This document shows, piece by piece, positions 1 through 9,390 of a DNA stretch of 64,000 nucleotides (its first letter is position 1; each line of letters starts with the position of its first letter). The position numbers and the translations under genes are program-made. The notes under the pieces were generated by a model, which saw only the letters and a list, made by a program, of their open reading frames with translations, had not been told where the DNA came from and ran no database searches. Location of the stretch: contig PMIJ01000028.1 of assembly GCA_003157015.1 (NCBI GenBank), positions 1 to 64,000 on the forward strand, written 5' to 3'. The stretch comes from Bacteroidales bacterium (GTDB lineage: Bacteria; Bacteroidota; Bacteroidia; Bacteroidales; VadinHA17).

Positions 1-273
1 CGAAATAATGCTTCTTTTTTTCATTTTGATCAGATTTAGATTTAATTGTCTCAGTTTTATTAATTCCGAATATATAAGCTTCTTATTATTAATTAATTAC
101 AACAATATAACTTACAGGGTAAAAGTAAATATTATTTAATCTTTCCCAAAATAATTTTTTGAAAGCTTCTATCTCTTTTCAACTTTTGCTACCTGACCTC
201 GCCTGCTATTAAGTTCTTTTTTTAAGGGTTTCTCCTTAAGTCCTGGAGAATTGAAAATGGGTCACAGAGTTGG

Positions 274-3200
274 CTATTCGGAAATGAATTTCAGTAAGGG
301 TACTAAAATCGGTTGTCCCTTTTCAGCTGCATAAGAAATGCTGACCTGTTTTGAATTATCATCTCCACGGTTCTGATCGCTTGTGGTAAGTAAATGAACG
401 TAAGGATTCATCTTAGCGGTAAACTTCAAAGCACGTTCTTTTGCTTCCCTGGAAAATTTTACAAACTGAGGATATACCACACTGATTATTTCTGCAAGTC
501 CTATATTCTTGGTAAAAAGAACACCTTTGATGGCTGAGCCGACGTTGTCATCCTGAACCATTACCACTGTACCTCCTGAAGGGATCCAATTCAGCCAGTT
601 CATCTCTTCACCGGCATTTTTCTCATTCCCCTTTTTAATAATGGCTTCAGAATAGTATTTTTTTAAACCATCCTTAAAAACAGGCGGGAGTTTTGTACTG
701 TTAATATAGCTTGAAATCAACCTGCAATTATTGAAATGATCAACATTGAAATTGTAATCACCTTCCGCAATATGTCCACCGGAATTCATCAGCTGTGTTG
801 CAAGTACATCATTTAATATTCTGAATTCAATGGTTGTGGTATCTAGTACCGGATTATTTTTTATTATAAAATCTCTTATCATCAAAGCATATCCGCGTTT
901 ATCAGATGAACCCAGACTGAGATCATCATAATTCAGTTTAATCTCACTTGGAACATCATCCAGCCTTTTAACGTTTAGCAAAATTTTTGCAACACCTGTT
1001 CGTCCCTCATCCTGGAGAACCGGCTCTGTAACGACTGAATTGTCAGGGTCTGTTTCTTCCGTATCAATATTGAATGATCCTGAAGTAAGTCCGCTGGCTG
1101 AAACAGAGATACCTATCTTTCCCGGTTTCCCTGTTGATCTTATTACATTGGAAACAGGCATATCCATATACCATACACCATCCGTTTCATGATGCTTATT
1201 AATATCAGGTTCGTAAATAGAGGGTCCTACCAGGGTTGCAGGACCAGATAATGTCCATTTTATAGTATTATCGGCGCCCTGAACATGATTACCATTTAAA
1301 TCGACAATATCTGCAGAAACAATGACAACTGTTCCCCGATCGGCCTTTATTTTATTCTGAGAACCTGCAACAACAATTTTTGCCGGTTCGCCCGACATCA
1401 CAACATCTGTTTTTACCGATTTTCCATTTTTTGTCGCCACAGCGCTTAATGTCCCTTTCTCAATTAACACATTATTAAAAATCACAAGGCCTAAATCAGA
1501 TTTTTCAGGGGTCAGTATTCCCTTACTTGTACCATTGACCAGGAGTTCAACTTTATCGCAATTCGTATTTATGGATATGTTTTCCTTCAGTCCGAGATAT
1601 TGAGATCGCCAATATGTGGGCTGAATAAATACCATAGGATTCTTACCATAGACCGATTGCCAGAAATAGTACTCAAATTTCGGAACCCTGTACATATCAA
1701 CAACACCTGAGGGATCAACGTGCCGTAGGGGAGAATTCTGATATTCTTTGTCTGTACCATAGTCCTGATAAGGCCAGTCGGCCAGGTTACCGCTCTCTGA
1801 TACGTCACTTACTTTTATCAGGTTCAATTGTTTTTCATTATTATCATTCTGCAGTTTTTCAGTTTTGTTTATTTCTTTAACATCGGGGCTTAACCAGCCT
1901 CTTATGATGCATCGGGAAAGATCCGCAAGAAGAAGGTTTTCATCAGTAAGTTTAACCAGCGCACCTGCAGAACCGGCTGGAACGTCACATGCAGCCAGTA
2001 TCCTGGTTGAATCTTCAGCCGCTGCAAATTTAGAATCTGCTGCAGTGTTTGTTTCACTTCCCATGCTCCACATCATTATGCTTGGATGGTTACGATCGCG
2101 CCGTATCATCTCTTTTATTTGTTGCTCCTGAACCCCGGAAGAGAATTCCTGATTATTAATGTTTGGAGATTCTTCATCCACTATAATTCCCAGTTTATCG
2201 GTCAGGGTGTAAACAAGCTTATTGTTCGGATAATGTGAAGTCTTTACAAAGTTATAATTAAGGTTTTCAGTCATATCGGTATAATCCATAGCTGTAATCC
2301 ATTCCGGAATTGCATCTCCCAGCCAGGGATACTCCTCCTGATGGTTCCCGCCGTGAATTATAATTTTCTTTCCATTAACATAAAGAAAATTTTCTTGATA
2401 ATCCCACCGGAACCAACGGAATCCTAGTGGACTTTCATAGGTATCGGCTAATGTCTTTCCCTCATAAACCTGGCTAAAGACTTTATAGAGATAGGGATCA
2501 TTGTTCGACCATAAATGCGGGTTTTTAACAGGCCTGAAAGTCTGGTCAAATTTATAGAGCTGGCCCGGATTTATAACTGCTTCCGATTTTATCACCTGTA
2601 CAGTTTTATTCGCAGCATCGGCGATGGAGGTTTGTAAATTGCATGTTTTCTTTTGGAAATCATCGTTTTTGACCCATGTCTGCACCCTGACGATACCTTC
2701 TTTTTCTGAAACCAAAGGAGTTGTTACAAATGTTCCACCCTCATGGCTGGCTGAACCCTGCATGGGAATGAAAAGTTTATTTGTAAGGACAAGTGTTACA
2801 TTTCTGAAAATACCGCCATAGACATTAAACCTGGCCGCAATCAAAGGAGGAATTTTATATTCATCATTCTGCCGGTTATTAACCGCTACAGCAAGAATAT
2901 TATCTTCACCCGGTTTTATTATTTCTGTAATGTCAAAATCGAAAGAACCATACCCACCCTTATGATCACCAAGATATTTGCCATTCAGCCATATTTTGCA
3001 ATATTTCTGCACACCCTCAAACTGAATAAAAACCTTCCTGTCGGAATATTCCCTTTTAATTATAAAATGTTTTCGGTACCAGCCCCAGCCTGTCCACCAG
3101 TAGGGATTATCAGTTTCAGAGGGATTCCTGATAAATGGATGAAGTTCTCCTGTAGTTTCGTAAGTACTCCATGTATGCGGAATACTGACTGCAGGCCATT

Positions 3201-3387
3201 TTGAATCATCGAATCCCGGAGCTTCGTATCCTTTATCGGCACCTGTACCGGCTAAATAATTGAATGTCCACTGGGAATTAATTATCTTTTCAATCCTGTT
3301 ACTTTTATGATTTTCTACCGGCTTCTTTTGGCCAAATGAAACAGGAATAAAAAGCAATAATGAAAAAAGAATAGCAATAATTCTCAT
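274..3387 (-). CDS. Secreted glycoside hydrolase family 2 (beta-galactosidase-like)
   Basis: A 1037-residue protein with a signal peptide (about residues 1-20, ending SFGQ) and the GH2 order: jelly-roll sugar-binding domain (about 35-200), immunoglobulin-like domain (about 205-320), TIM barrel (about 325-600) and C-terminal beta-sandwich domains. The general acid/base is probably Glu445 in MWSMGSETN, after the typical HPSIMMW strand. The Asn that normally precedes this Glu in clan GH-A is Ser444 here, and I could not place the nucleophile Glu with confidence. GH2 enzymes of this type remove non-reducing-end sugars (often beta-galactose) in the periplasm or outside the cell; the exact substrate cannot be read. 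It is transcribed away from the ilv operon and stands alone at the window edge. The family is clear; activity on galactosides is inference. Confidence 0.85.
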   Translation of the reverse strand: MRIIAILFSLLLFIPVSFGQKKPVENHKSNRIEKIINSQWTFNYLAGTGADKGYEAPGFDDSKWPAVSIPHTWSTYETTGELHPFIRNPSETDNPYWWTGWGWYRKHFIIKREYSDRKVFIQFEGVQKYCKIWLNGKYLGDHKGGYGSFDFDITEIIKPGEDNILAVAVNNRQNDEYKIPPLIAARFNVYGGIFRNVTLVLTNKLFIPMQGSASHEGGTFVTTPLVSEKEGIVRVQTWVKNDDFQKKTCNLQTSIADAANKTVQVIKSEAVINPGQLYKFDQTFRPVKNPHLWSNNDPYLYKVFSQVYEGKTLADTYESPLGFRWFRWDYQENFLYVNGKKIIIHGGNHQEEYPWLGDAIPEWITAMDYTDMTENLNYNFVKTSHYPNNKLVYTLTDKLGIIVDEESPNINNQEFSSGVQEQQIKEMIRRDRNHPSIMMWSMGSETNTAADSKFAAAEDSTRILAACDVPAGSAGALVKLTDENLLLADLSRCIIRGWLSPDVKEINKTEKLQNDNNEKQLNLIKVSDVSESGNLADWPYQDYGTDKEYQNSPLRHVDPSGVVDMYRVPKFEYYFWQSVYGKNPMVFIQPTYWRSQYLGLKENISINTNCDKVELLVNGTSKGILTPEKSDLGLVIFNNVLIEKGTLSAVATKNGKSVKTDVVMSGEPAKIVVAGSQNKIKADRGTVVIVSADIVDLNGNHVQGADNTIKWTLSGPATLVGPSIYEPDINKHHETDGVWYMDMPVSNVIRSTGKPGKIGISVSASGLTSGSFNIDTEETDPDNSVVTEPVLQDEGRTGVAKILLNVKRLDDVPSEIKLNYDDLSLGSSDKRGYALMIRDFIIKNNPVLDTTTIEFRILNDVLATQLMNSGGHIAEGDYNFNVDHFNNCRLISSYINSTKLPPVFKDGLKKYYSEAIIKKGNEKNAGEEMNWLNWIPSGGTVVMVQDDNVGSAIKGVLFTKNIGLAEIISVVYPQFVKFSREAKERALKFTAKMNPYVHLLTTSDQNRGDDNSKQVSISYAAEKGQPILVPLLKFISE

Positions 3388-3552
3388 ATTCAGTATCTTA
3401 TGAAAATAAAATTATTAAGTACAAGATAATAAATATTTAGGATATGGAATAACCGAATTAAAAAATTTGAAAGATAAAATTAGAACCCACTTCCAATTTT
3501 GATATGAAATTTAAACAACTCTATATTAATTTTTTCGAAAAATTCAGGTATA

Positions 3553-3577
3553 AGTGTCCCTGACTTCAGGGTACACT
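3553..3577. repeat. Palindrome between GH2 gene and ilv promoter
   Basis: An imperfect hairpin: AGTGT-CCCTGA, a two-base loop, then TCAGGG-T-ACACT, with one bulged T. It lies in the 400-base divergent region. No T-run follows on either strand, so it is unlikely to be a terminator; it could be an operator or a repeat remnant. The rest of 3388-3737 shows nothing recognisable. Confidence 0.4.
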
Positions 3578-3737
3578 AAAAAGACATATTAGCTGCCAGG
3601 TTAGAACCATGTCATTCAGTTCTTTGCGAACCTTCTATCAGCACATTATGACATTAAAGGTTAATGAAATTCAGTAATGCAAACTATCTCTATATTCAAA
3701 AATAAATTACCAAAATGAAGAAAAAAAGCATATTTTC

Positions 3738-3767
3738 TTTGATATATTAAAAATATCGGTACATTTG
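3738..3767 (+). promoter_or_regulatory. ilv operon promoter (Bacteroidota type)
   Basis: A TTTG -33 element at 3738-3741 and a TACATTTG -7 element at 3760-3767 (consensus TAnnTTTG) are separated by 18 bases. Transcription would begin near 3773, about 15 bases before the leader ORF. Confidence 0.7.
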
Positions 3768-3788
3768 TCACTCAAACTATCAAAAAAA

Positions 3789-3848
3789 GTGAGAATATCT
3801 TTAATCCATATTATAGTCCTCGTACTCATTATTGCTCATCGCACATGA
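3789..3848 (+). CDS. ilv leader peptide (Ile/Leu/Val-rich attenuator ORF)
   Basis: A 19-codon ORF from GTG to TGA reading MRISLIHIIVLVLIIAHRT. Of the 18 codons after the start, 6 are Ile, 3 Leu and 2 Val, exactly the products of the downstream ilv-leu operon. Known ilv leader peptides of other bacteria have this composition and sense charged tRNA by ribosome stalling. An in-frame TTG at 3765 inside the -7 box is a less likely start. The stop codon abuts CCCGGGAA (3849-3856), which can pair, with one bulged G, with the 5' arm of the terminator at 3888-3894. A stalled ribosome would free this segment and block the terminator; a ribosome at the stop codon would cover it. The composition is seen; the regulation is inferred. 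Confidence 0.82.
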   Translation: MRISLIHIIVLVLIIAHRT

Positions 3849-3883
3849 CCCGGGAATAATATGTGATACTATAAACATACAGT

Positions 3884-3915
3884 AGCTTTCCGGGAAACCG
3901 GGAAGCTTTTTTTTT
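3884..3915 (+). terminator. ilv attenuator terminator
   Basis: A 10-bp stem (AGCTTTCCGG / CCGGGAAGCT, one G-U pair) with a GAAA loop is followed immediately by nine T residues. It ends 15 bases before ilvD and after the leader ORF, so it must be read through for the operon to be expressed. Confidence 0.88.
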
Positions 3916-3930
3916 AATCTGATTTTTAAA

Positions 3931-5757
3931 ATGAAGAACAATCTCAGAAGTGCAAAGACAACAACCGGAAGGAACATGGCAGGGGCAAGAAGCCTTTGGC
4001 GTGCCAATGGAATGAAGGAAGAACAAATGGGGAAACCAGTTATAGCTATAGTAAATTCATTTTCGCAGTTCGTTCCCGGACATGTTCATCTTCATGAGAT
4101 TGGTCAGGTCATAAAAAAGGAGATTGAAAAGAGAGGTTTATTTGCTGCTGAATTCAACACAATTGCTATCGACGACGGTATTGCGATGGGCCACGAGGGA
4201 ATGCTTTATTCTCTTCCTTCGAGGGAATTGATAGCTGACAGTGTCGAATATGTCTGTAATGCCCATCTTGCCGATGCAATGATTTGTATAAGCAACTGCG
4301 ATAAGATAACTCCAGGAATGCTTATGGCAGCAATGAGAATCAATATCCCGGCGGTTTTTGTATCCGGAGGCCCGATGGAAGCCGGACTTCGTAATGACAA
4401 CTATCTCGATCTTATTGATGCAATGGTTGCAGGCGCCAATGATGAAATCAGCGACAGCGAACTCTACGAGATTGAAAAATCAGCCTGTCCTACATGTGGT
4501 TCATGTTCAGGTATGTTTACTGCCAACTCAATGAATTGCCTGACGGAAGCGCTTGGACTTTCACTTCCCGGGAACGGAACTATAATTGCTACTCACCTGA
4601 ACAGGATAGGGCTTTTTAAAAAAGCTTCAGGATTAATTGTCGAACTGGCAAACAGGTATTACAATGAAGGAGATGATTCAGTACTGCCCCGTTCGATTGC
4701 AACAAAGCTGGCATTTATAAATTCCATGTCACTCGATATAGCTATGGGAGGTTCTACCAACACGGTTCTCCATCTTCTGGCAATTGCCCGGGAGGCAGGC
4801 GTTGACTTTACTATGCGCGATATTGATGAACTTTCACGGAAAATTCCGAATATCTGCAAAGTGGCGCCAAGCTCACATTATCATATTCAGGATGTTAACC
4901 GTGCCGGCGGGGTAATGGCGATAATGGGTGAACTGGAACGCGGCAAACTAATAGACACATCTTCAAAAAGGGTGGATTATCCTACTCTTCGTGAGGCAGT
5001 ATCAGACTGGGATATTCATAGTACAAAAGCCCGGCCGGCAGCTTTTGAAATTTATAAGAGCGCCCCTTCAATGGAAAAAAGTCTGAAGATGGGCTCCCAT
5101 AATACATTGTATAAGGAACTTGATACTGACATGAAAAAAGGATGCATCCGGTCAATTGATCATGCTTACAACACTGATGGCGGCCTGGCTGTTCTCTATG
5201 GCAATATTGCCAGAAAGGGATGTATTGTCAAAACTGCAGGTATTGATCCATCGCTGTTTTCATTCAAAGGCCCTGCCATTATATTCGAATCACAGGATGA
5301 TGCAGCTGAAGGGATACTGAAAGGAGCTGTAAAAGAAGGTGATATTGTCGTTATAAAATATGAAGGTCCAAAGGGGGGACCCGGCATGCAGGAAATGCTA
5401 TATCCTACATCCTATTTGAAATCCAAAGGACTGGATAAAAAATGTGCGCTCATAACCGACGGAAGGTTTTCAGGCGGCACTTCCGGTTTATCCATTGGCC
5501 ATATATCTCCCGAAGCTGCATCATGTGGTGAAATTGCACTGATCAGAACAGGCGATAGTATTGAAATAGATATCAGCGAAAGAAAAATAAATGTTCTCCT
5601 TACTGATAATGAACTAAAAATGAGAAAGGCTGAAGAAGAATCAAAAGGAGACAGTGCATTCAAACCTGAAAAACGCAACAGGATAATTTCCTCAGCATTA
5701 AAAGCTTATGCTGCAAATGTAAGTTCTGCGGATATGGGAGCCGTACGAATGATATAA
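3931..5757 (+). CDS. ilvD: Dihydroxy-acid dehydratase
   Basis: IlvD removes water from 2,3-dihydroxy-isovalerate and 2,3-dihydroxy-3-methylvalerate to give the 2-keto acids of valine and isoleucine. The 608-residue protein has the expected length for the family. Candidate iron-sulfur ligands are present: Cys123 in NCDKITPGM and the CPTCGSC block (Cys186, 189, 192). The C-terminal [16 protein letters not shown] signature is intact. The ATG lies 15 bases after the attenuator terminator and begins [20 protein letters not shown], matching IlvD N-termini. It is the first gene of a nine-gene branched-chain operon and is followed after 70 bases by ilvB. Confidence 0.97.
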   Translation: MKNNLRSAKTTTGRNMAGARSLWRANGMKEEQMGKPVIAIVNSFSQFVPGHVHLHEIGQVIKKEIEKRGLFAAEFNTIAIDDGIAMGHEGMLYSLPSRELIADSVEYVCNAHLADAMICISNCDKITPGMLMAAMRINIPAVFVSGGPMEAGLRNDNYLDLIDAMVAGANDEISDSELYEIEKSACPTCGSCSGMFTANSMNCLTEALGLSLPGNGTIIATHLNRIGLFKKASGLIVELANRYYNEGDDSVLPRSIATKLAFINSMSLDIAMGGSTNTVLHLLAIAREAGVDFTMRDIDELSRKIPNICKVAPSSHYHIQDVNRAGGVMAIMGELERGKLIDTSSKRVDYPTLREAVSDWDIHSTKARPAAFEIYKSAPSMEKSLKMGSHNTLYKELDTDMKKGCIRSIDHAYNTDGGLAVLYGNIARKGCIVKTAGIDPSLFSFKGPAIIFESQDDAAEGILKGAVKEGDIVVIKYEGPKGGPGMQEMLYPTSYLKSKGLDKKCALITDGRFSGGTSGLSIGHISPEAASCGEIALIRTGDSIEIDISERKINVLLTDNELKMRKAEEESKGDSAFKPEKRNRIISSALKAYAANVSSADMGAVRMI

Positions 5758-5827
5758 GGACGCTGAGCAGGGCACAGGGAAAAAGACAATAAACATTAAG
5801 AGATCAAGACAACAAGACAATAATTTT

Positions 5828-7567
5828 ATGAAAACTGAACAGGAGAAAAACCAAACTACGGCAGAAATCAACGGGAAAGAACAGATTAGCGGCGCAGAGG
5901 CTATATTGCAATGTCTGATAGCGGAAGGTGTGGATACAGTATTTGGGTATCCGGGTGGAGCCATAATGCCTATATATGACAAACTTATGGATTATGAGGA
6001 TAAAATCCGTCATATCCTCACACGACATGAACAAGGAGCAGCACATGCCGCTCAGGCATATTCAATGGTTACAGGCAGAACGGGAATTTGCTTTGCAACT
6101 TCAGGGCCAGGTGCTACAAATCTTGTAACCGGGATCGCTAACGCTTTCCTTGATTCCGTTCCGGTGGTTTTTATCACAGCACAGGTGGTATCAGGCCTTA
6201 TAGGTACGGATGCTTTCCAGGAAACCGATATTATTGGAGTATCTATGCCTGTTACAAAATGGAACTGCCAGGTGAAAAAAACACAGGAGATACCCGACGC
6301 TATTGCCAAGGCATTTTATATCGCTAAATCGGGTCGCCCTGGGCCCGTTCTTATTGATATTACAAAAGATGCACAGATTGAAAAACTTAATTTCACTTAT
6401 AAAAAATGTGACTATATCAGAAGTTACAATCCACACATTCCATTGCATATCAAAGCTATAGAATCAGCTGCTATAATGATAAACCATGCTGAAAGGCCTT
6501 TAATACTTGCCGGTCACGGCGTTCTGATTTCAGGTGCTGAAGATGAATTGAAGGCATTTGCAGAAAAAACAGGCATACCGGTTGCAATGACTCTTCTGGG
6601 TCTTTCCGGTTTTCCTTCTGATCATCGTCTGTTCACAGGTTTGCTTGGGATGCACGGCAATTACGGCCCGAATCTGCTCACAAATGAGGCTGACCTTATA
6701 ATTGCAGTTGGGATGCGTTTTGATGACCGTGTCACAGGAAATCTTAAAAAATATGCAAAAAAAGCAACCATTATTCACATTGAGATTGATGAAGCTGAGA
6801 TAAATAAAAATGTTATTGTCGATGTCGAAATAAATAATGATGCAAAAGAGGTTCTTCAATACCTGTTGCCTCTTGTAAGAGAAAATTCTTTCGAAAAATG
6901 GATAAGGGAATTCCGGATCTGCGATAAAACTGAATATGAGAAAGTAATAAAACCGGAAACAAAACCAGAAAAAGGTGAGATAAGGATGGGTGAAGTCGTG
7001 AGCCGGGTTTCTGAACTTACAAAAGGTGAGGCCATTATTGTCACAGATGTCGGGCAGAACCAGATGTATGCTGCCAGATATTATAAATTCAGCCATCCGA
7101 ACAGTCTGGTCACATCAGGGGGTATGGGAACCATGGGTTTCGGGCTTCCGTCAGGTATGGGAGCCAAAATCGGGAGACCCGATAAAGAAGTCATCACTTT
7201 TGTTGGTGACGGGGGATTCCAGATGACAATTCAGGAATTGGGAACTATAATGCAGTATAATGTGCCTGTGAAAATTATTGTTCTTGATAACAATTACCTC
7301 GGGATGGTGCGTCAATGGCAGGATATGTTTTTTAATAAGAGATATGCCTCGACCAGCCTGTTAAATCCAGATTTTGTGATGATTGCAAAAGCTTATAACA
7401 TCCCTGGCAGGAGAGTTTCGAAAAGGGAGGATCTTAAAAGTTCATTAGAAGAGATGCTTGCTGCAGAGGGGCCATTTCTTCTTGACATTGCTATTGAGAA
7501 GGAAGGAAACGTATTCCCTATGGTTGAACCCGGATCATCTGTATCCGAAGTAAGATTAACATATTAA
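5828..7567 (+). CDS. ilvB: Acetolactate synthase large (catalytic) subunit
   Basis: This thiamine-diphosphate enzyme condenses pyruvate with pyruvate or 2-oxobutyrate, the first common step to valine, leucine and isoleucine. The 579 residues show the three TPP-enzyme domains. The catalytic Glu68 sits in RHEQGAAHAAQ after the FGYPGGAIMPIYD motif, and the diphosphate-binding GDGGFQMTIQEL...NNYLGMVRQWQ motif is near residue 460-500. The roughly 20-residue polar N-terminal extension is dispensable-looking. It precedes the regulatory subunit ilvN, separated by a repeat-bearing 119-base gap. The upstream spacer carries a short CAAGACAACAAGAC repeat-like stretch (about 5804-5818). Confidence 0.96.
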   Translation: MKTEQEKNQTTAEINGKEQISGAEAILQCLIAEGVDTVFGYPGGAIMPIYDKLMDYEDKIRHILTRHEQGAAHAAQAYSMVTGRTGICFATSGPGATNLVTGIANAFLDSVPVVFITAQVVSGLIGTDAFQETDIIGVSMPVTKWNCQVKKTQEIPDAIAKAFYIAKSGRPGPVLIDITKDAQIEKLNFTYKKCDYIRSYNPHIPLHIKAIESAAIMINHAERPLILAGHGVLISGAEDELKAFAEKTGIPVAMTLLGLSGFPSDHRLFTGLLGMHGNYGPNLLTNEADLIIAVGMRFDDRVTGNLKKYAKKATIIHIEIDEAEINKNVIVDVEINNDAKEVLQYLLPLVRENSFEKWIREFRICDKTEYEKVIKPETKPEKGEIRMGEVVSRVSELTKGEAIIVTDVGQNQMYAARYYKFSHPNSLVTSGGMGTMGFGLPSGMGAKIGRPDKEVITFVGDGGFQMTIQELGTIMQYNVPVKIIVLDNNYLGMVRQWQDMFFNKRYASTSLLNPDFVMIAKAYNIPGRRVSKREDLKSSLEEMLAAEGPFLLDIAIEKEGNVFPMVEPGSSVSEVRLTY

Positions 7568-7569
7568 AT

Positions 7570-7675
7570 AAAAACCTCTGTGGCTCTCTGTGCCTCCTCT
7601 GTGATTCTCTGTGTAATAAAGAATAAGAACTAACACAGAGTTACACAGAGGAGCACGGAGTAACACAGAGAAAAA
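7570..7675. repeat. Intergenic CTCTGTG/CACAGAG inverted repeat (ilvB-ilvN)
   Basis: The left arm has several CTCTGTG units, the middle reads TAATAAAGAATAAGAACTAA, and the right arm has several CACAGAG units. The two arms are largely complementary and would form one long imperfect hairpin inside the operon transcript. It belongs to the same family as copies at 10886, 22461, 41033 and 60060. Confidence 0.8.
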
Positions 7676-7686
7676 GATAAAAAACT

Positions 7687-8241
7687 ATGAAACAGGAATT
7701 TACAATATCGCTTTTTACGGAGGACCACATCGGGATTCTCGGCCAGATAACAATCATATTAACCAGAAGGCAGATAAATATTGACAGTTTCACTGCTTCG
7801 GAATCGGCAGTGAAAGGAGTTTATCTACTGACAATAGTCGTAAATACAACTAGCGAGATGATCCAGAAAGTTGCCCGTCAAATGGAAAAGCTTATTGATG
7901 TCCTGAAAGTATTTGTGCACACATCCGATCAGATAATTTATCAGGAGATTGCTCTGTTCAAGGTTACCACAAATGGAATGATGTCAGGAAATGTAATAGA
8001 CCATGTCGTCAGGGCTCATAATGCAAGAATTCTTGAGGTATCTCCTGAATACATGGTAATAGAAAAAACAGGCCATAAGACAGAGATAGCTGAATTGCTT
8101 TCCCAGCTTGAACCCTTTGGTTTATTGCAGTTTGCCAAATCAGGCAGAGTTGCTATAACTAAGCAGGTTAAGGAGTTAAATGCGTATCTCAAGGAGATGG
8201 ATGAAGCTAATCGTTATAGAACAGAACCAACACCAAATTAA
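7687..8241 (+). CDS. ilvN: Acetolactate synthase small (regulatory) subunit
   Basis: IlvN binds the IlvB catalytic subunit, raises its activity and confers feedback inhibition, usually by valine. The 184 residues start with a typical ACT domain (ISLFTEDHIGILGQITIILTRRQINIDSF), followed by the second ALS small-subunit domain (about 80-165). Length is normal for the full-size form. The gene follows ilvB and precedes ilvC, the usual order. Confidence 0.94.
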   Translation: MKQEFTISLFTEDHIGILGQITIILTRRQINIDSFTASESAVKGVYLLTIVVNTTSEMIQKVARQMEKLIDVLKVFVHTSDQIIYQEIALFKVTTNGMMSGNVIDHVVRAHNARILEVSPEYMVIEKTGHKTEIAELLSQLEPFGLLQFAKSGRVAITKQVKELNAYLKEMDEANRYRTEPTPN

Positions 8242-8245
8242 CTTA

Positions 8246-8271
8246 TACCCCCATTTGGGGGGATGGGGGTA
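8246..8271. repeat. C-run/G-run palindrome (ilvN-ilvC)
   Basis: TACCCCCAT and ATGGGGGTA form a perfect 9-bp inverted repeat around a G-rich loop, five bases after the ilvN stop. It belongs to a second intergenic repeat family in this window (also 27770, 30772, 31739, 31872, 46415, 56558, 62625). No T-run follows, so read-through into ilvC is expected. Confidence 0.7.
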
Positions 8272-8317
8272 AAATAATTAATACCAGTATTAATAACATA
8301 ATTAAATTTTAAAGATC

Positions 8318-9364
8318 ATGGCAAAAATTGATTTTGGCGGTGTCGTCGAAAATGTAGTTACAAGAGAAGAGTTTTCACTTTCAAAAGCACGTGAAGTACT
8401 AAAGAATGAACTAGTCGCTGTTATCGGTTATGGCGTCCAGGGACCTGCACAGGCAATGAATATGAAAGATAACGGGATAAATGTAATAATCGGACAGGCT
8501 CCCGAATTCAAAGCCGACTGGGACAAAGCTATAGCTGATGGTTTTGTTCCCGGGAAAACACTCTTTCCTATTGAGGAAGCTGTAAAAAAAGGTACAATAA
8601 TTCAATACCTCGTTTCTGATGCCGCTCAACGTATTCTCTGGCCAAAAATCAAACTATGCCTCAAGAAAGGTGATGCTCTTTATTTTTCGCACGGATTTTC
8701 AATAACATATAAGGAACATACAGGTGTTATACCCCCTGATTTTGTAGATGTAATCCTGGTTGCTCCCAAAGGTTCAGGAACAAGCGTGAGACGTAATTTT
8801 CTTGCCGGAGCAGGAATTAATTCAAGCTATTCTGTATTTCAAGATTTTACAGGAAAAGCCGAAGAGCGGACAATCGCCCTGGGAATTGCTATTGGTTCAG
8901 GATATCTTTTCCCGACAACTTTTGAGCAGGAGGTTTACAGCGACCTGACAGGAGAACGCGGAGTTTTAATGGGTGCTCTTGCCGGTATCATGGATGCCCA
9001 ATACCAGGTGCTGAGGGAAAATGGACATAGTCCGTCTGAAGCTTTCAATGAGACAGTGGAGGAGCTGACCCAGAGCCTTATCAGACTGGTTGATGAAAAG
9101 GGGATGGACTGGATGTATGCTAATTGCAGCGCAACAGCGCAGCGCGGAGCTCTTGACTGGCGTCCAAAATTCAAGGCAGCCACACTTCCTGTTTTCATCG
9201 ACTTATATAATAAGGTAAAGTCGGGAGAAGAATGTGTAAGAGTTCTCAAGTCAACCGGTGCCGATAATTATAAACAGGTACTTGATGCTGAACTTCATGA
9301 AATGGGTAATTCAGAATTGTGGAGAGCAGGTGCAGCAGTGAGGAAATTGAGACCGGTGAAATAA
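8318..9364 (+). CDS. ilvC: Ketol-acid reductoisomerase (NADP+)
   Basis: IlvC isomerises and reduces 2-acetolactate and 2-aceto-2-hydroxybutyrate to the dihydroxy acids used by IlvD. The 348-residue protein has an N-terminal Rossmann domain with GYGVQGPAQAMNMKDNG (about 38-54), the VAPKGSG motif, and the knotted helical C-terminal domain with metal-binding acidic residues in EQEVYSDLTGERGVL and the following ETVEELTQSL segment. Size fits a class I enzyme. It follows ilvN by 76 bases and precedes leuA by 26, consistent with one operon. Confidence 0.96.
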   Translation: MAKIDFGGVVENVVTREEFSLSKAREVLKNELVAVIGYGVQGPAQAMNMKDNGINVIIGQAPEFKADWDKAIADGFVPGKTLFPIEEAVKKGTIIQYLVSDAAQRILWPKIKLCLKKGDALYFSHGFSITYKEHTGVIPPDFVDVILVAPKGSGTSVRRNFLAGAGINSSYSVFQDFTGKAEERTIALGIAIGSGYLFPTTFEQEVYSDLTGERGVLMGALAGIMDAQYQVLRENGHSPSEAFNETVEELTQSLIRLVDEKGMDWMYANCSATAQRGALDWRPKFKAATLPVFIDLYNKVKSGEECVRVLKSTGADNYKQVLDAELHEMGNSELWRAGAAVRKLRPVK

Positions 9365-9390
9365 GAACCTATTACAAATAACTTAAAAAT

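Noticed and set aside
222-239. Hairpin TTAAGG/CCTTAA after the GH2 gene as its terminator
   Set aside because: On the minus strand the hairpin is followed by a run of A, not T, so it does not fit an intrinsic terminator; the first 273 bases otherwise show no gene.
3789-3930. T-box or riboswitch upstream of ilvD
   Set aside because: No T-box sequence or specifier stem is visible, and the short leader is fully explained by a leader ORF plus terminator.
6530-7096. A 188-codon open frame on the minus strand inside ilvB
   Set aside because: It lies wholly antisense to a well-conserved enzyme gene, has a Phe/Ile/Cys-heavy composition typical of reversed codons and no start context; similar antisense frames in cimA (13270-13698) and amn (61143-61592) were rejected for the same reason.
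7570-7675. CRISPR array made of CTCTGTG units
   Set aside because: Units are short, degenerate and split into two inverted arms without uniform spacers, and no cas genes are present.
8246-8271. Intrinsic terminator between ilvN and ilvC
   Set aside because: The stem is strong but followed by AAAATAATTA rather than a T-run, and ilvC clearly belongs to the same operon; it fits the C-run/G-run repeat family.
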